Shown here: piece by piece, positions 62,681 to 64,000 of the stretch
Numbering within the stretch: position 1 is the first letter of the stretch
How the letters are laid out: each line of letters opens with the position of its first letter
NCBI GenBank assembly: GCA_905250125.1
Contig: CAJNOL010000448.1
Location: 73,073-137,072 of the forward strand
Reading direction: 5' to 3'
DNA from: Rotaria sordida
Taxonomy: Eukaryota; Rotifera; Eurotatoria; Philodinida; Philodinidae
DNA: 64,000 bases
Translations under genes and position numbers: made by a program
The notes under the pieces: generated by a model
Databases searched by the model: none
Told to the model about the DNA's origin: nothing
The model's input: the letters and a program-made list of their open reading frames with translations, nothing else

Positions 62681-63171
62681 GTAAGAGATAATGGCTAAAT
62701 AAACCAGCGGTCCACACCAGTGAATTTTTTCGAGATCTATATACTTTTTTAAATCAATATTAGAAAGATAAATGAATAGTAATAAATGATAGCCTTGATA
62801 AATAGGATATTGTCAAAACTAACGGAAGAAAACAAGATTATTTAACAAGAAAAGCCGCTGCTATAATACAAAAAATTAGCTTTGCTTAGGAGTCTTTAGA
62901 ATGGATCTGATAAAATGAAAACCAGTCATACTATTTGAATCAGAAGATGGGTATTCAGTGAATGGATCATTTTTCCATAAGTTCAGTTGATACCATAAAA
63001 ATAAGAAAAGATTATCACCGAAGAATACTTTAGTAAATAAATTCAGGCTGTCATCAGTTTACATATGGCCATGACTTAGCCAAATAAAAATGATGAGAGA
63101 TACATTTTTAATATTTAGCGAAAAGATATGTTACTTCATCATTTATGAATGTAAACTTATCCAGGTGACCA
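62681..63171. other. Intergenic sequence
   Basis: AT-rich, nothing recognised. Confidence 0.4.
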
Positions 63172-63500
63172 TTTTTCGATCTTAAACGCGTCCCTGAGCG
63201 TCTATGACTTATGAAACTTGACGCATTAGAACACATCGAGAATGCAACATTTTCGGGTCCCTGAGCACATCTACAGTGGACAAGCGCGTCTTCCCTCGTT
63301 CCAATGCTAACAGTATCACGACTGATTTATGTCATAAGACGCGTTTGAACGTGTCCAAAATGCAACAATTTCAAGCATGTGAACGCATTCAAAAACCAAA
63401 ATGCGTACAAACTTGTCTATCTTGCAGACGGATTACGACGCATTTTAGGATTTTGCTGCGTTTGGATGCAGTAGAAGATGAACGCGTCGTGACGCGTTTA
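63172..63500. repeat. CG-rich degenerate repeat with ACGCGT/ACGCAT motifs
   Basis: Two related units about 120 bp apart: GACGCATTAGAACACATCGA followed by AATGCAACATTTTC (from 63219), and GACGCGTTTGAACGTGTCCA followed by AATGCAACAATTTC (from 63339). Further ACGCATTTT, GCTGCGTTTGGATGC and GACGCGTTT pieces follow. The CpG density is far above the rest of the window. Confidence 0.6.
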
Positions 63501-63507
63501 TCTTTCG

Positions 63508-63524
63508 CCCCCCCCCCCCCCCCC
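63508..63524. repeat. Poly-C tract (C17)
   Basis: Uninterrupted run of 17 C bordering the CG-rich repeat. Confidence 0.95.
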
Positions 63525-63559
63525 ACAAAGTTAAAAAATAATCATCACTCTGTATTGGA

Positions 63560-63716
63560 ATCGAACCGACGCAACATAGCAAGCTTTGATGTAACACTCA
63601 AATCCTATGAGCAACAGAGTGATAATTTTTCCAATCACAGCTTGAATGAAGATCTGAACACGCGACCAGTCGATTACGAACCGAACTCAATTAGCTCTGA
63701 GCTAAATACAGCTCGA
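63560..63716 (-). repeat. tRNA-like (SINE-type) sequence
   Basis: On the minus strand, TTTAGCTCAGAGCTAATTGA resembles a tRNA D-arm/box A. TTCGGTTCGTAATCGAC could form an anticodon-like arm, and GTCGCGTGTTCAGATC resembles a T-arm. About 75 bases further on, GGTTCGATTCC is a perfect box B-like motif. The acceptor stem does not close, so this is not a functional tRNA. A tRNA-derived SINE or decayed tRNA is likeliest. Confidence 0.35.
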
Positions 63717-63724
63717 ACTTGTCT

Positions 63725-64000
63725 TTATGTTCATTAATCACATCGTTGGCTCGTATAACACTACTTGTTGCAACTTTGCGAATAGAGATGTTATATTTTT
63801 ACTTCGTGAAATAAATATAAATAATATATTTATCAAAAAAATCAAGATAAATATATTCTTGATATTTAGAAAAAAAATTAAATAAAGAAACAAATTTTTT
63901 ATATTTAAAAAACAAATTATAGAATAAAAAAAATCTTGCTTTGCGATGAATAAGTATATAAATATGTGCTATCAAGGCATTAATTTACGTTGTTTCTTAC
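63725..64000. other. AT-rich sequence
   Basis: No feature recognised to the window end. Confidence 0.4.

Noticed and set aside
1..64000. CRISPR array, bacterial operon or phage signature
   Set aside because: No spaced direct repeats. Introns and metazoan gene families show this is a nuclear eukaryotic region.

Overview
This is eukaryotic, AT-rich DNA with dense 50-70 bp GT-AG introns, few long ORFs and much transposon debris. The most likely source is a bdelloid rotifer (Rotaria/Philodina type). This rests on the very short introns, two multi-exon F-box/LRR genes of the kind greatly expanded in bdelloids, a DEG/ENaC gene, several intact or decayed copies of metazoan genes, and arrays of degenerate TGTGGG/CCCACA, which is the telomeric hexamer I recall for bdelloids. 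Species cannot be assigned from the sequence alone.

Layout. 1-711 is one copy of a 711 bp repeat that recurs in direct orientation at 27378-28088. 3027-4755 (-) is an F-box/LRR-like gene. 7.0-8.1 kb holds a DNA-transposon hairpin and a broken non-LTR reverse transcriptase. 8.1-20 kb is a graveyard of host genes: an unidentified fragment, a recognisable CDK5RAP3 pseudogene, a NuMA/HOOK-like coiled-coil gene with one frameshift, an unidentified gene broken by an insertion and frameshifts, and a further unidentified relic, with mariner-like and TTAA-type MITEs between them. 20.2-23.2 kb carries a small unknown gene and an intact single-exon beta-1,3-galactosyltransferase-like (GT31) gene. 25.0-26.7 kb (-) is a DEG/ENaC (ASIC-like) pseudogene.

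30.2-33.6 kb (-) is a complete 12-exon GH65-family gene related to protein-glucosylgalactosylhydroxylysine glucosidase, with an added N-terminal membrane anchor. 40.8-45.6 kb (+) is an 11-exon FERM-domain gene. 45.8-47.1 kb (+) is an ankyrin-repeat/SOCS-box gene. A partial gene (-) runs into a 100-N assembly gap. 51.2-53.3 kb (-) is a second F-box gene, with a 25-nt microexon. 53.6-56.2 kb is a decayed MULE with a nested inverted-repeat insertion. 56.3-57.4 kb (-) is a decayed hAT transposase. The last 7 kb holds telomere-like arrays, a 636 bp foldback, CG-rich repeats and a tRNA-like repeat.

The genes are not an operon and show no shared pathway. Two themes recur: ubiquitin/UFM1-type ligase adaptors (two F-box genes, one SOCS-box gene, decayed CDK5RAP3) and glycan enzymes (GT31, PGGHG-like). 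I found no convincing new system. The best leads are the family of telomere-motif hairpins, the two insertions with 8-bp target duplications whose removal rejoins an interrupted frame, and the stop-codon pattern of the pseudogene block.
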